Shown here: one piece after another, positions 1-6,699 of the stretch
How positions within the stretch are numbered: the stretch's first letter is position 1
Layout of the letters: each line of letters begins with the position of its first letter
Assembly: GCA_903877945.1 (NCBI GenBank)
Contig: CAIRFY010000581.1
Location: forward strand, 1 to 10,419
Source: an uncultured Oscillochloris sp.
GTDB taxonomy: Bacteria; Chloroflexota; Chloroflexia; Chloroflexales; Chloroflexaceae
Direction of reading: 5' to 3'
DNA length: 10,419 nt
Translations under genes and position numbers: made by a program
Notes under the pieces: generated by a model
Told to the model about the DNA's origin: nothing
Seen by the model: the letters and a program-made list of their open reading frames with translations, nothing else
The model's database searches: none

Positions 1-20
1 CGCTTCGCTCAGCGTGACAG
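1..20. repeat. Partial copy of GCGAAGCG palindromic repeat
   Basis: These 20 bases are the exact reverse complement of 6698-6717, one arm of the large nested palindrome between permease 2 and the ATPase gene. The element is cut by the window edge, so its other arm would lie outside. Two copies about 6.7 kb apart point to a dispersed repeat family. Confidence 0.75.
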
Positions 21-22
21 TT

Positions 23-80
23 TGTAGCGCAGGATTCCAGCCTGCGGTGGTACTCCTGCCGCCTGGAAGGCGGTGCTACA
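23..80. repeat. Imperfect palindromic repeat (GTAGC...GCTAC)
   Basis: The outer arms TGTAGC (23-28) and GCTACA (75-80) enclose two small hairpins. GCAGG/CCTGC pair at 29-33 and 41-45, and CCGCC/GGCGG pair at the right. Each small hairpin carries TTCCAG or CTGGAA in its loop, so the halves mirror each other. It lies downstream of the decarboxylase gene's stop and could fold in RNA, but there is no T tract, so I call it a dispersed repeat rather than a terminator. Bases 81-139 hold nothing I recognise. Confidence 0.55.
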
Positions 81-139
81 TTCACTGCGAACTGTCACAC
101 TGTTCTGAACCATGTCCTGCCAATCAAATGTTCAGGCGG

Positions 140-1309
140 CTACCCGCCAATCTCGACAAGCGCCTCGTCGGGGTCGATCAGGGCGGCGGGGCCAGCGATC
201 TGGCCGCGTATGGTCTCCAGGCCCAGGCCGAGTGCGTTGATCGCCGACACGACTGCATCCTCGTGGTCGCGATGGGTGATGAAAACCACGGTGGGGCCGG
301 TGTCGGTGGAGGCGTAGACCGGCACACCCTGGTCGCGCAGGTCGTTGCACATGCGGAAGAGGGCGATGTTCTCGGGCTCCCAGCCGATCAGCTTGTTCTC
401 GCGGCTGCCCGACATAGTGACGCCGTGCAGACGCATGCTGTCCATCTCGGCGAGTTGCCCAACGGTGCGCCAGTCGCCGGAGCGGATGGCGTCCAGGCAC
501 TCGATAATCTCGTCAGTGCGGCTGAGCATCCAGCTCTTGAACAGGCTGCTCTGCGGGGCGTCGTGGTGGGCGGACTCGGTCTTCAGGCCGATCCGCGAGT
601 CAATCGGGACGGTGATCAGGCGCACCTGGTCAAGCTGGCCCTCGCCGTCGAGGCGCAGAGCAAAGCTGTCGGCGTGACTCAGGCCGGGGTAGCTAAGCCA
701 GAGGGCCAGGCCACCGGCTGCGCTGCGGCAGCCCGACCCGGCCAGCAGGCGGGCGAAGCAACTCAGGAAGCGCCGGTTGCTTGCCAATTCCGGCCCGTAG
801 AGCGCGGCCAGGGCGGCGGCGGCCAGGGCCGCCGAGGCCGAGGCGCTGGTGCCCAGACCCTTGCCCGCCACCCGCGACTGGAGGACGTTGCGCGAGGAAA
901 CGTGGGCGCGAGTCTGCACGCCCGTCAGCCCACGCACAGCATCGAGGGTCTGCACGATCCGGTCAAGGTCGCGCCCAATGGCCGGTGTCCCGCCGATGGC
1001 GGCGCTATCCTCGGCCAGGTCGGGACTGAACTCAACGCAGGTGGTGGTGTGGGCGGCGCTGTTGTTGACCGAGATCGAGGGCAGGTAGGCGATGCGCGAG
1101 GCCCAGTCACACAAACCGTGGTACTTAAGTACGCCCTGCATCGGGAAGGCGCGAGCGGCCGCCCTGCCGCGCTCCAGCGGGGCGGGGATAGTGTGCGGAT
1201 ACGGCTCATAGGCCACGCCGTAGGACTCCAGTGCGGCCAGAATGCGCTCGTTCCCAGCGCGCATTGCTTCCAGGGTGTCGGAAAATTCCGGCGGGATTGT
1301 CGTGTTCAT
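140..1309 (-). CDS. Phosphomevalonate decarboxylase (diphosphomevalonate decarboxylase family)
   Basis: GHMP-superfamily decarboxylase of isoprenoid synthesis, 389 aa from the chosen ATG. The substrate loop reads MQGVLKYHG (57-65). The family Ser-rich loop is GLGTSASAS (151-159), the conserved Arg lies in SGCRSAAGG (192-200), and the catalytic-type Asp is in TDTGPT (335-340, D336). The KYHG motif, in place of KYWGK of classical diphosphomevalonate decarboxylases, matches my memory of the haloarchaeal and Roseiflexus phosphomevalonate decarboxylases. Those make isopentenyl phosphate, which isopentenyl phosphate kinase then finishes. About 55 residues precede this motif, more than in classical enzymes. 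The ATG at 1309 was chosen because upstream codons are only translated repeat; a purine-rich AGAGATAAG precedes it. It follows guaB on the same strand, probably in one transcript. Assignment to the family is firm; monophosphate over diphosphate substrate is inferred. Confidence 0.88.
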   Translation of the reverse strand: MNTTIPPEFSDTLEAMRAGNERILAALESYGVAYEPYPHTIPAPLERGRAAARAFPMQGVLKYHGLCDWASRIAYLPSISVNNSAAHTTTCVEFSPDLAEDSAAIGGTPAIGRDLDRIVQTLDAVRGLTGVQTRAHVSSRNVLQSRVAGKGLGTSASASAALAAAALAALYGPELASNRRFLSCFARLLAGSGCRSAAGGLALWLSYPGLSHADSFALRLDGEGQLDQVRLITVPIDSRIGLKTESAHHDAPQSSLFKSWMLSRTDEIIECLDAIRSGDWRTVGQLAEMDSMRLHGVTMSGSRENKLIGWEPENIALFRMCNDLRDQGVPVYASTDTGPTVVFITHRDHEDAVVSAINALGLGLETIRGQIAGPAALIDPDEALVEIGG

Positions 1310-1323
1310 GCTTATCTCTAGTG

Positions 1324-1383
1324 AATGCAAAATGCAAAATGCAAAATTGCCAATTGCCAATTTTGCATTTTGCATTTTGCATT
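1324..1383. repeat. Perfect 26-bp inverted repeat built of TGCAAAA heptamers
   Basis: Arms at 1324-1349 and 1358-1383 are exact reverse complements, with an 8-base centre that itself contains CAATTG. Each arm is about three units of a 7-bp AATGCAA/AAATGCA repeat. It fills the guaB-decarboxylase gap, starting 9 nt after the guaB stop. The stem is AT-rich with no following T run, so it could slow or process the transcript but is a poor terminator. The same heptamer family recurs at 6563-6659. Confidence 0.85.
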
Positions 1384-1392
1384 TCGCATTGA

Positions 1393-2865
1393 TCATCGTC
1401 GCTCGTAGTTCGGAGCCTCTTTGGTGATCGTCACATCGTGGGGGTGGCTCTCGATCTGACCGGCCATGGTGATACGAATGAAACGGGCCTGACGGCGCAG
1501 CGTGTCGATATTCTGCGAACCGGTGTAGCCCATACCGGCGCGCAGACCGCCGACAAGCTGGAAGACCGTGTCGCTCAGCGGGCCTTTGTAGGCGACCATG
1601 CCCTCAATGCCCTCCGCGACCAGCTTCTTGCCCTCGCCGCCCTGGAAGTAGCGGTCGCCCGAGCCCTTCTTCATCGCCCCGATGCTACCCATACCACGGT
1701 AACTCTTATAGCTGCGACCCTCGTAGAGGATGGTCTCGCCGGGACTCTCCTCGGTGCCAGCGAAGAGCGAGCCAATCATCACCGTATGCGCGCCAGCGGC
1801 CAGCGCCTTGGGGATGTCGCCAGAATACTTAATGCCGCCGTCGGCGATGATCGGCACGCCGGAGTGTTCAGCGGCGCGGGCGCATTCCATCACAGCGGTG
1901 ATTTGGGGCATACCAGCGCCAGTAACGACGCGGGTGGTGCAGATCGAACCCGGCCCCTGGCCCACCTTCACCCCATCCACCCCACGCTCGATTAGGGCAA
2001 TCGTCGCGTTAGCGGTGGAGACGTTACCAGCGATCAGTTGCATGCTGGGGAAGGACTCGCGCACACGCAAGACCGCGTCAAGGACGCCCTGGGAGTGACC
2101 GTGGGCCGTGTCGATGGTAATTACATCAGCCCCGGCGCGCATCAGCGCACCCGCCCGCTCCATGTAATCGCCCGTGGTGCCGATGGCCGCGCCCACTCGC
2201 AGGCGACCATGCTCATCCTTACATGCGATAGGGTGTTCGATCTGCTTCATGATGTCCTTGACGGTGATCATACCGCTGAGCTTGCCCTGGCTGTTCACCA
2301 CCAGCACCTTCTCGATACGATGCTTATGCAGCGCTGCTTTGGCTTGCTCCAGAGTGGTGCCCTCAGGCACCGTCACCAGGTTCTTGCTGGTCATCAGTTC
2401 GCAGATCGGGCGGGTGCGATCTGTCTCAAAGCGCAGGTCGCGGTTGGTGAGGATGCCCACCAGGTCGCCCTCCTCGGTGCAGATCGGCACGCCGCTGATG
2501 CGGTACTCCGACATCAGGTCGAACGCATCGCCCACCGTGCGGTCGGGCGAGAGGGTGATCGGATCCGTGATCATGCCGCTCTCGGAGCGCTTGACCTTGC
2601 GCACCATCTCGGCCTGCTCCTCAATCGACATGTTCTTATGGATGAAGCCGATCCCACCCTCGCGGGCCAAAGCAATCGCCAGGCGATGCTCAGAGACAGT
2701 GTCCATGGCTGCGCTGACGATGGGGATGTTCATCCGCACCTTGCGCGTGAGCCAGGTGGACACATCAGCCTGGGCTGGCAGCACCCGCGACTCCGCAGGT
2801 ACGAGCAGCACATCGTCGAAGGTGAGGCCCTCGCGGGCAAACTTATCCTCCCACTCGATACTCAT
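1393..2865 (-). CDS. guaB: Inosine-5'-monophosphate dehydrogenase
   Basis: Cytoplasmic enzyme oxidising IMP to XMP with NAD+, the committed step of guanine nucleotide synthesis. It is 490 aa, the normal bacterial length. The TIM barrel is split by two CBS domains (about 98-150 and 157-212), which in this family bind adenine or guanine nucleotides and tune activity. The catalytic loop is GPGSICTTRVVTG with the nucleophile Cys309. ADGGIKYSGD (341-350) binds IMP phosphate, and the flap contains GDRYFQ with the Arg-Tyr pair (405-406). The start is fixed by a strong Shine-Dalgarno (AAGGGAGGAT on the minus strand) 7 nt before ATG. All key residues are present. It is transcribed from the promoter at 3047-3075 through a leader holding an intrinsic terminator. 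It is followed by the mevalonate-pathway decarboxylase, an odd functional pairing. Confidence 0.98.
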   Translation of the reverse strand: MSIEWEDKFAREGLTFDDVLLVPAESRVLPAQADVSTWLTRKVRMNIPIVSAAMDTVSEHRLAIALAREGGIGFIHKNMSIEEQAEMVRKVKRSESGMITDPITLSPDRTVGDAFDLMSEYRISGVPICTEEGDLVGILTNRDLRFETDRTRPICELMTSKNLVTVPEGTTLEQAKAALHKHRIEKVLVVNSQGKLSGMITVKDIMKQIEHPIACKDEHGRLRVGAAIGTTGDYMERAGALMRAGADVITIDTAHGHSQGVLDAVLRVRESFPSMQLIAGNVSTANATIALIERGVDGVKVGQGPGSICTTRVVTGAGMPQITAVMECARAAEHSGVPIIADGGIKYSGDIPKALAAGAHTVMIGSLFAGTEESPGETILYEGRSYKSYRGMGSIGAMKKGSGDRYFQGGEGKKLVAEGIEGMVAYKGPLSDTVFQLVGGLRAGMGYTGSQNIDTLRRQARFIRITMAGQIESHPHDVTITKEAPNYERR

Positions 2866-2870
2866 CGGTT

Positions 2871-2880
2871 ATCCTCCCTT
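2871..2880 (-). promoter_or_regulatory. guaB ribosome binding site
   Basis: The minus strand reads AAGGGAGGAT ending 5-7 nt ahead of the guaB ATG, an almost full complement of the 16S rRNA 3' end. It fixes the start at 2865. Just upstream are two and a bit copies of a 7-bp unit (ATTGCAG, 2884-2897), related in period to the heptamer arrays elsewhere in the window. Confidence 0.85.
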
Positions 2881-2921
2881 AGTTATTGCAGATTGCAGAT
2901 TACCGTCCATTTCGCGCTAAC

Positions 2922-2951
2922 AAAAAACCCCCGCGCAGGCAGGCGCGGGGG
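2922..2951 (-). terminator. Intrinsic terminator inside the guaB leader (putative attenuator)
   Basis: On the minus strand a CCCCCGCGC arm (2943-2951) and its perfect 9-bp complement GCGCGGGGG (2928-2936) flank a 6-nt loop, followed directly by six T residues (2927-2922). It faces guaB and lies between the guaB promoter and the guaB start, about 57 nt before the ATG. It would therefore abort guaB transcription unless relieved. I see no rival antiterminator helix by eye. Confidence 0.8.
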
Positions 2952-2955
2952 GCAG

Positions 2956-3040
2956 TAGTGGTGGTATGTCGTATCAGTTGTACAGTTCGAACCCATTGCT
3001 GGCGGGTTTACTTCGTTCACATGAAACTGGCAGATAAATT
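2956..3040 (-). promoter_or_regulatory. guaB 5' leader upstream of the terminator (possible riboswitch or sRNA)
   Basis: This is the RNA expected from the guaB promoter before the terminator. Visible structure on the minus strand includes a small TTCA-TG-TGAA stem, an AACCC/GGGTT stem with a 9-nt loop, and the palindrome GTTCGAAC. It does not fit the guanine (purine) riboswitch consensus as I know it. It may be an undescribed sensing leader, or the short terminated RNA may itself be a small RNA. The assignment is inference from promoter and terminator placement. Confidence 0.4.
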
Positions 3041-3046
3041 CTGGCT

Positions 3047-3075
3047 ACTATACCGTGTGACGGGCGGTGCGTCAA
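3047..3075 (-). promoter_or_regulatory. guaB promoter (sigma-70 type)
   Basis: On the minus strand TTGACG (3075-3070) is followed by an exact 17-nt spacer and TATAGT (3052-3047). The predicted transcription start is near 3040, giving a leader of about 175 nt to the guaB ATG. Both hexamers are one mismatch from consensus with optimal spacing. Confidence 0.75.
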
Positions 3076-3121
3076 CTTTGGGGGGCATGTGGCCACATCA
3101 GAGTCGTGGATCGCCGCGAAG

Positions 3122-3226
3122 CCCTCACCCCCCAGCCCCCTCTCCCTGGGCGGGAGAGGGGGGCAGGATGCATCCTGATGCAGAATCTCCCCTCTCCTCG
3201 TGAGGGAGAGGGGCTGGGGGTGAGGG
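3122..3226. repeat. C-rich palindromic repeat (CCCTCACCCCC...GGGGGTGAGGG)
   Basis: Outer arms at 3122-3146 and 3204-3226 are reverse complements apart from two extra C residues on the left. Inside are a CCCTCTCCC/GGGAGAGGG hairpin on the left, a second CTCCCCTCTCC/GGGAGAGGGG hairpin on the right, and a central GGATGCATCC palindrome. It lies between the divergent guaB and tetR promoters and separates them. A shorter member of the same family sits at 5268-5325. Together these look like dispersed, possibly mobile, MITE-like or REP-like elements. Confidence 0.75.
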
Positions 3227-3262
3227 GGCGAGGCCAACGTTGGAACAGCCCCCCGGCGAACC

Positions 3263-3290
3263 TTGACAGTTGGCAAAACCGTCGTAAAAT
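3263..3290 (+). promoter_or_regulatory. tetR-exporter operon promoter
   Basis: TTGACA (3263-3268), a 16-nt spacer and TAAAAT (3285-3290). The -10 box is partly inside the inverted-repeat operator, so repressor binding should block polymerase. Confidence 0.75.
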
Positions 3291-3320
3291 AAATAAACCG
3301 ACTGACGGTTTATTTATTTT
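3286..3320. promoter_or_regulatory. TetR-family operator (15-bp perfect inverted repeat)
   Basis: Arms AAAATAAATAAACCG (3286-3300) and CGGTTTATTTATTTT (3306-3320) are exact reverse complements around a 5-bp centre (ACTGA). It overlaps the -10 box and the predicted transcription start of the tetR operon, the usual place for a self-regulating TetR repressor. The core CCG-N5-CGG with AT-rich flanks suits a dimeric TetR-family protein. A hairpin in RNA is also possible, but position and symmetry favour an operator. Confidence 0.8.
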
Positions 3321-3340
3321 CCTGTTCGACGAGGGCAACG

Positions 3341-4039
3341 ATGGCGCGCACGGTCAATGAGCAAGAATACGCCGTCAAGCGCACCGAAATCCTCGACGCC
3401 ACCTGGCGGCTGATGTACAGCAAGGGCTACGACCAGATCACGATCAAGGATGTTATCGACGAGCTGAAGATTTCGAAGGGGGCCTTCTACCACTATTTCG
3501 GCTCGAAGCAAGATCTGCTTGAGGCGCTGCTCGAACGACTAGGCCAGCAGAGCGAGCTGATCTTCGCCCAAATGGCGCATGAGCCTGGCCTGCCGACCCT
3601 CAGCCGGCTTCAGCGTTCCTTCGATAGCATTGGCCGCTGGAAGGTCGCGCAGAAGGCGAACCTGCTCTCGCTGCTGCGCAGTTGGTATGTTGATGAGAAC
3701 GCCGTCGTGCGTCTGCGGGTGCAGGCGACGATGCTGGCGCACACCGGGCCGCTCCTCGGCGAGCTGATCACGCAGGGTGTGGCGGAGGGCGAACTGACGA
3801 CGGCGTTCCCCGACCTGGCCGGTACCATTGTCATCTCGCTGTTGATGAGCCTGGGCGACGCCTTCGCCAAAATGCTGCTGACGCCCACGCCGCAACCGGA
3901 TGCGCTCCTGGTCGCCGAGCATGTGGTCGCGGCCTACAACGACGCTCTGGAGCGCGTGCTGGGCGCACAGCCCGGCTCGCTCCATCTGATTGACGCGGAG
4001 ACAACTCGCGAGTGGTTTGAGGCGGGAGGGATCGCATGA
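3341..4039 (+). CDS. TetR/AcrR-family transcriptional repressor
   Basis: DNA-binding repressor of 232 aa, normal for the family. The N-terminal helix-turn-helix domain spans about residues 15-62, with the recognition segment TIKDVIDELKISKGAFYHYF (34-53), very typical of TetR proteins. The rest is helical and variable and should form the ligand pocket and dimer interface. A GAGGG ribosome site lies 5 nt before the ATG. The gene is preceded by a perfect palindromic operator over its own promoter and followed by exporter genes, the first overlapping by 4 nt (ATGA). It most likely represses itself and the exporter until an exported or toxic compound binds. The ligand cannot be read from the sequence. 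Confidence 0.93.
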   Translation: MARTVNEQEYAVKRTEILDATWRLMYSKGYDQITIKDVIDELKISKGAFYHYFGSKQDLLEALLERLGQQSELIFAQMAHEPGLPTLSRLQRSFDSIGRWKVAQKANLLSLLRSWYVDENAVVRLRVQATMLAHTGPLLGELITQGVAEGELTTAFPDLAGTIVISLLMSLGDAFAKMLLTPTPQPDALLVAEHVVAAYNDALERVLGAQPGSLHLIDAETTREWFEAGGIA

Positions 4040-5265
4040 CCCAATCTATCACTCTGGCCTGGCGTAACATGTGGCGTAACTGGCGGCGCACGGTGATCGC
4101 CCTGGTGGCGATCATTCTCGGTGTCACCCTGCTGCTGTTCTTCGACGGTCTGATCAAGGGCTCGGACCAGGCGATTTTCGGCAACGCCGTGCGCCTCTAC
4201 GGCGGCAACCTACAAGTTCACGCGCCGGGCTTTCGCGCCAAGGCCACCCGCCTGCCGCTGCTGTCCCTGGAGAGCGCCGACACAGTAATCCAGACGGTGA
4301 AGGCCCAGCCAAACATCCTGGCCGTCGCCGAGCGGATCAGCACCGCCGGGATTGTGAGCAACCACGGCAATACGCTGCGTGTGGCGATCACCGCCATCGA
4401 TCCAGTTGTTGAAACGCCCATGAGCATCCAGGCCGAGCATATCGTCCAGGGCCGCTTTCTGCTCTCGGCTGACCGTAGCGCGATGGTGATCGGCAAAGGG
4501 ATGTCCGACGCGCTCCAGGTGCAGGTGGGCGATACCGTGAACCTGGTGGGTCGTCGCAAAAACGAGGCGATGCGTCAGCATACGATGACCATCGTCGGCA
4601 TCTATAACCTAGGCATGCCCGAGATCGAGAAGAGCAGCGTCTACATGTCGCTCAGCGACGCACAGATCCTTTACAACCTCCGAGATCAAGCCACCGAGGC
4701 GGTGATCTTCCTCCAAAATGTTGGCGGCGAGGATCGCCTGATGAACACGCTCCAGGGCGATCTGCCGAACTATGAGGTTGATACCTGGCAGACCCTGCGC
4801 CCCGAGATCCGCCAGACCCTGGACACCAAGCTGGCCGCCTCGACCTTCTTCGGCCTGATCATCCTGCTGATCGCCGCCATCGGCATCCTCAACCTGATGA
4901 CCATGGCCGTCTTCGAGCGCACCCGCGAAATGGGTGTCCTAGCCGCGCTAGGTATGAAGGGCCGCCAGATCATGGGCTTGTTCTTGCTGGAGGGTGCCCT
5001 GATCGGCGTCGTCGGCGCGGTCATCGGCTGCGGCATGGGTGCCCTGTTGACGTGGTGGGTCGGCCAGGTCGGCATCAACCTAGCGGGCGTCTCGGGCATG
5101 GGCGAGATCGGTGCCCTGATGGGCGACCGGCTCTACCCGGTGATCAGCCCGAGCGCGCTGATCAGCCGTGGGATCATGGTGGTGATCCTCACCTCCCTGG
5201 CCTCGCTCTACCCGGCCTGGCAGGCGTCCCGCAAAGAACCCGCCGTCGCGCTGCACCATGTATGA
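4036..5265 (+). CDS. ABC transporter permease, FtsX/MacB type (permease 1)
   Basis: Membrane subunit of a type VII-like (MacB/LolCDE/FtsX) ABC exporter, 409 aa. One N-terminal membrane helix (about 19-41) is followed by a large extracytoplasmic domain (about 45-265, MacB periplasmic-core type) and three C-terminal helices (about 270-292, 315-345, 376-396). The FtsX-domain signature ERTREMGVLAALGMKG (294-309) and the closing LYPAWQASRKEPAVAL motif (391-406) are present. The ATG overlaps the tetR stop (ATGA), implying translational coupling. With permease 2 it likely forms a heterodimer as LolC/LolE do. Such systems use mechanotransmission rather than carrying substrate through the membrane. 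The substrate is unknown. Confidence 0.93.
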   Translation: MTQSITLAWRNMWRNWRRTVIALVAIILGVTLLLFFDGLIKGSDQAIFGNAVRLYGGNLQVHAPGFRAKATRLPLLSLESADTVIQTVKAQPNILAVAERISTAGIVSNHGNTLRVAITAIDPVVETPMSIQAEHIVQGRFLLSADRSAMVIGKGMSDALQVQVGDTVNLVGRRKNEAMRQHTMTIVGIYNLGMPEIEKSSVYMSLSDAQILYNLRDQATEAVIFLQNVGGEDRLMNTLQGDLPNYEVDTWQTLRPEIRQTLDTKLAASTFFGLIILLIAAIGILNLMTMAVFERTREMGVLAALGMKGRQIMGLFLLEGALIGVVGAVIGCGMGALLTWWVGQVGINLAGVSGMGEIGALMGDRLYPVISPSALISRGIMVVILTSLASLYPAWQASRKEPAVALHHV

Positions 5266-5267
5266 AT

Positions 5268-5325
5268 CCCTCACCCCCAACCCCTCTCCCCGTGTAGGAG
5301 AGGGATGTCTGGGGAGGGTGAGGGG
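5268..5325. repeat. C-rich palindromic repeat between the permease genes
   Basis: CCCTCACCC (5268-5276) pairs with GGGTGAGGG (5316-5324). Inside, CCCTCTCC (5283-5290) pairs with GGAGAGGG (5297-5304) around a 7-nt loop. It begins 2 nt after the permease 1 stop and belongs to the same family as 3122-3226. It separates two genes otherwise expected to abut. Confidence 0.75.
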
Positions 5326-5340
5326 AGAAAGAGAATCTCC

Positions 5341-6564
5341 ATGCTCTATAAGCTCTGGGTGCTGGCCTACCGCGACCTCGGGCGCAACCGCAGGCGCACG
5401 ATCATGACCACAGTTGCGGTGGCCCTCGGCCTGGCCCTGCTGATCCTGATGAACGGCTACATCGCCGGAGTGATGGATGGTGCGCTTCAGAACAACATCC
5501 GCTTGAAGACAGGCCACGTACAGATCCGGGCCAGTTCGTATAACGAGGCCGACCTGAGTCTGCAATGGAGGGATCTGCTGAGCGAACCCGCGCAGATCGT
5601 GGCCAGGGCCAGCGCCATGCCCGAGGTGCGGGCGGCCGCCCCGGTACTCTGGGCCGGCGGCGTGATCGCCACCTCCAACGACTCGCTCGGCCTCCAGATA
5701 ACCGGCATCGACACGGCCTCTGCGATCTACGACCCCATCCGCAGCGCCATGGTGGCGGGCGATTTCCTGGCCGCCGATGACCGCAGCGGCATCCTGATCG
5801 GCCAGCATCTGGCCGAGGATCTGGGCCTAGGTTTGGGCCGCGATGTGAGCCTGACCGTGGTGGACTCGGACGGCCAGGCCGACGAGGGCATCTTCACGGT
5901 GCGCGGGCTGTTCAACACCGGCATTCCCTCCTACGACGAGAGTACCGTGCTGATGCCGCTCTCGAAGGCCCAGGCATTTGCCCGCGCCGACAAGCGGGCC
6001 AGCGCAATTATCTTGATGCTCAACAGCCAGGAGTCCACCGCCAGCGTCGTCGCCGCGCTCCAGTCCCCCGGCGTGCAGGTACTCACCTGGAGCGACATGA
6101 ACCAACTGATCGTCCAGACCCTCCAATCAAGCCTGGCCTTCTACTACATCTTGGATGGCGTCGTCATCCTGATCGTGGCCGTGATCATCGCGAACACCCT
6201 GCTGATGTCCGTGTTCGAGCGCATCCGCGAAATGGGCATCCTGAGCGCCCTGGGCATGAAGGGCTACCACCTCACGCAGATGCTACTGCTAGAGGCGACG
6301 TGCCTCGGCCTAGGCGGGATTGCCCTCGGCCTGATCCTCGGCCTCAGCGGAGTGGCCTACATCACCTATGTGGGCATCCCCATCGGCGACCTGGCCTCGG
6401 CGGCGGGCAACAGCGTCGCTCTCGGTAGCACCATTTATGGGCGCTTCGTGCCCGACACGTTCGCCGGTCTCTCCCTGGCGACCCTGCTAATCATCCTGGC
6501 GGCATCCCTTTACCCCGCTTGGTACGCATCGCGCCTGGAGCCCGCTGAGGCGCTGCGGGGATGA
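5341..6564 (+). CDS. ABC transporter permease, FtsX/MacB type (permease 2)
   Basis: Second membrane subunit of the exporter, 407 aa from the chosen ATG. Its architecture matches permease 1: helix 20-44, a large extracytoplasmic domain, then helices about 266-292, 312-345 and 374-393. ERIREMGILSALGMKG (293-308) and LYPAWYASRLEPAEAL (390-405) repeat the FtsX signatures. An in-frame ATG exists at 5305, but it lies inside the palindromic repeat and its first 12 codons would be repeat-derived. The ATG at 5341 starts with the same MxxxxLAxRxxxRNxRRT layout as permease 1, so I prefer it, although its ribosome site (GAGAAAGAGAA) is weak. The two permeases differ enough to be an old duplication forming a heterodimer. 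The stop codon overlaps the first unit of a heptamer array. Confidence 0.92.
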   Translation: MLYKLWVLAYRDLGRNRRRTIMTTVAVALGLALLILMNGYIAGVMDGALQNNIRLKTGHVQIRASSYNEADLSLQWRDLLSEPAQIVARASAMPEVRAAAPVLWAGGVIATSNDSLGLQITGIDTASAIYDPIRSAMVAGDFLAADDRSGILIGQHLAEDLGLGLGRDVSLTVVDSDGQADEGIFTVRGLFNTGIPSYDESTVLMPLSKAQAFARADKRASAIILMLNSQESTASVVAALQSPGVQVLTWSDMNQLIVQTLQSSLAFYYILDGVVILIVAVIIANTLLMSVFERIREMGILSALGMKGYHLTQMLLLEATCLGLGGIALGLILGLSGVAYITYVGIPIGDLASAAGNSVALGSTIYGRFVPDTFAGLSLATLLIILAASLYPAWYASRLEPAEALRG

Positions 6565-6659
6565 TGCAAGATGCAAGATGCAAAATGCAAAATGCAAGAT
6601 GCAAGATGCAAGATGCAAGATGCAAAATGCAAGATGCAAGATGCAAAATGCAGATGTAA
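6563..6659. repeat. Heptanucleotide tandem array, (G/A)ATGCAA x12 plus degenerate units
   Basis: Twelve uninterrupted 7-bp units run from 6563 to 6646, reading GATGCAA or AATGCAA, followed by a 6-base slipped unit and GATGTAA. The first unit overlaps the permease 2 stop codon. Only the first base of the unit varies (G or A), in an irregular order. This recalls the heptameric short tandem repeats known from cyanobacteria. Copy number should vary between strains by slippage. Confidence 0.9.
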
Positions 6660-6699
6660 GGGACGCGGATCTTTTTAATTGTCCCATTGTGGGTGATCT

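Noticed and set aside
14..1321. Long plus-strand open frame (435 codons) across the left end
   Set aside because: It is the antisense shadow of the decarboxylase gene in GC-rich DNA, has no ribosome site, and its product matches no family pattern.
1324..1383. Terminator between guaB and the decarboxylase
   Set aside because: The stem is long but AT-rich and is not followed by a T tract on the minus strand; it fits a repeat element better.
2038..2958. Plus-strand open frames of 248-306 codons opposite guaB
   Set aside because: These are antisense shadows of guaB, whose catalytic motifs, length and ribosome site are all clear.
2975..2996. GGGTTCGAAC, resembling a tRNA T-loop, upstream of guaB
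   Set aside because: The flanking bases do not form the 5-bp T stem on either strand, and there is no acceptor or anticodon stem. It is probably part of the guaB leader.
6563..6659. Heptamer array as a CRISPR or a coding repeat
   Set aside because: The units are 7 bp with no spacers, and the period is not a multiple of three; it is a simple tandem repeat.
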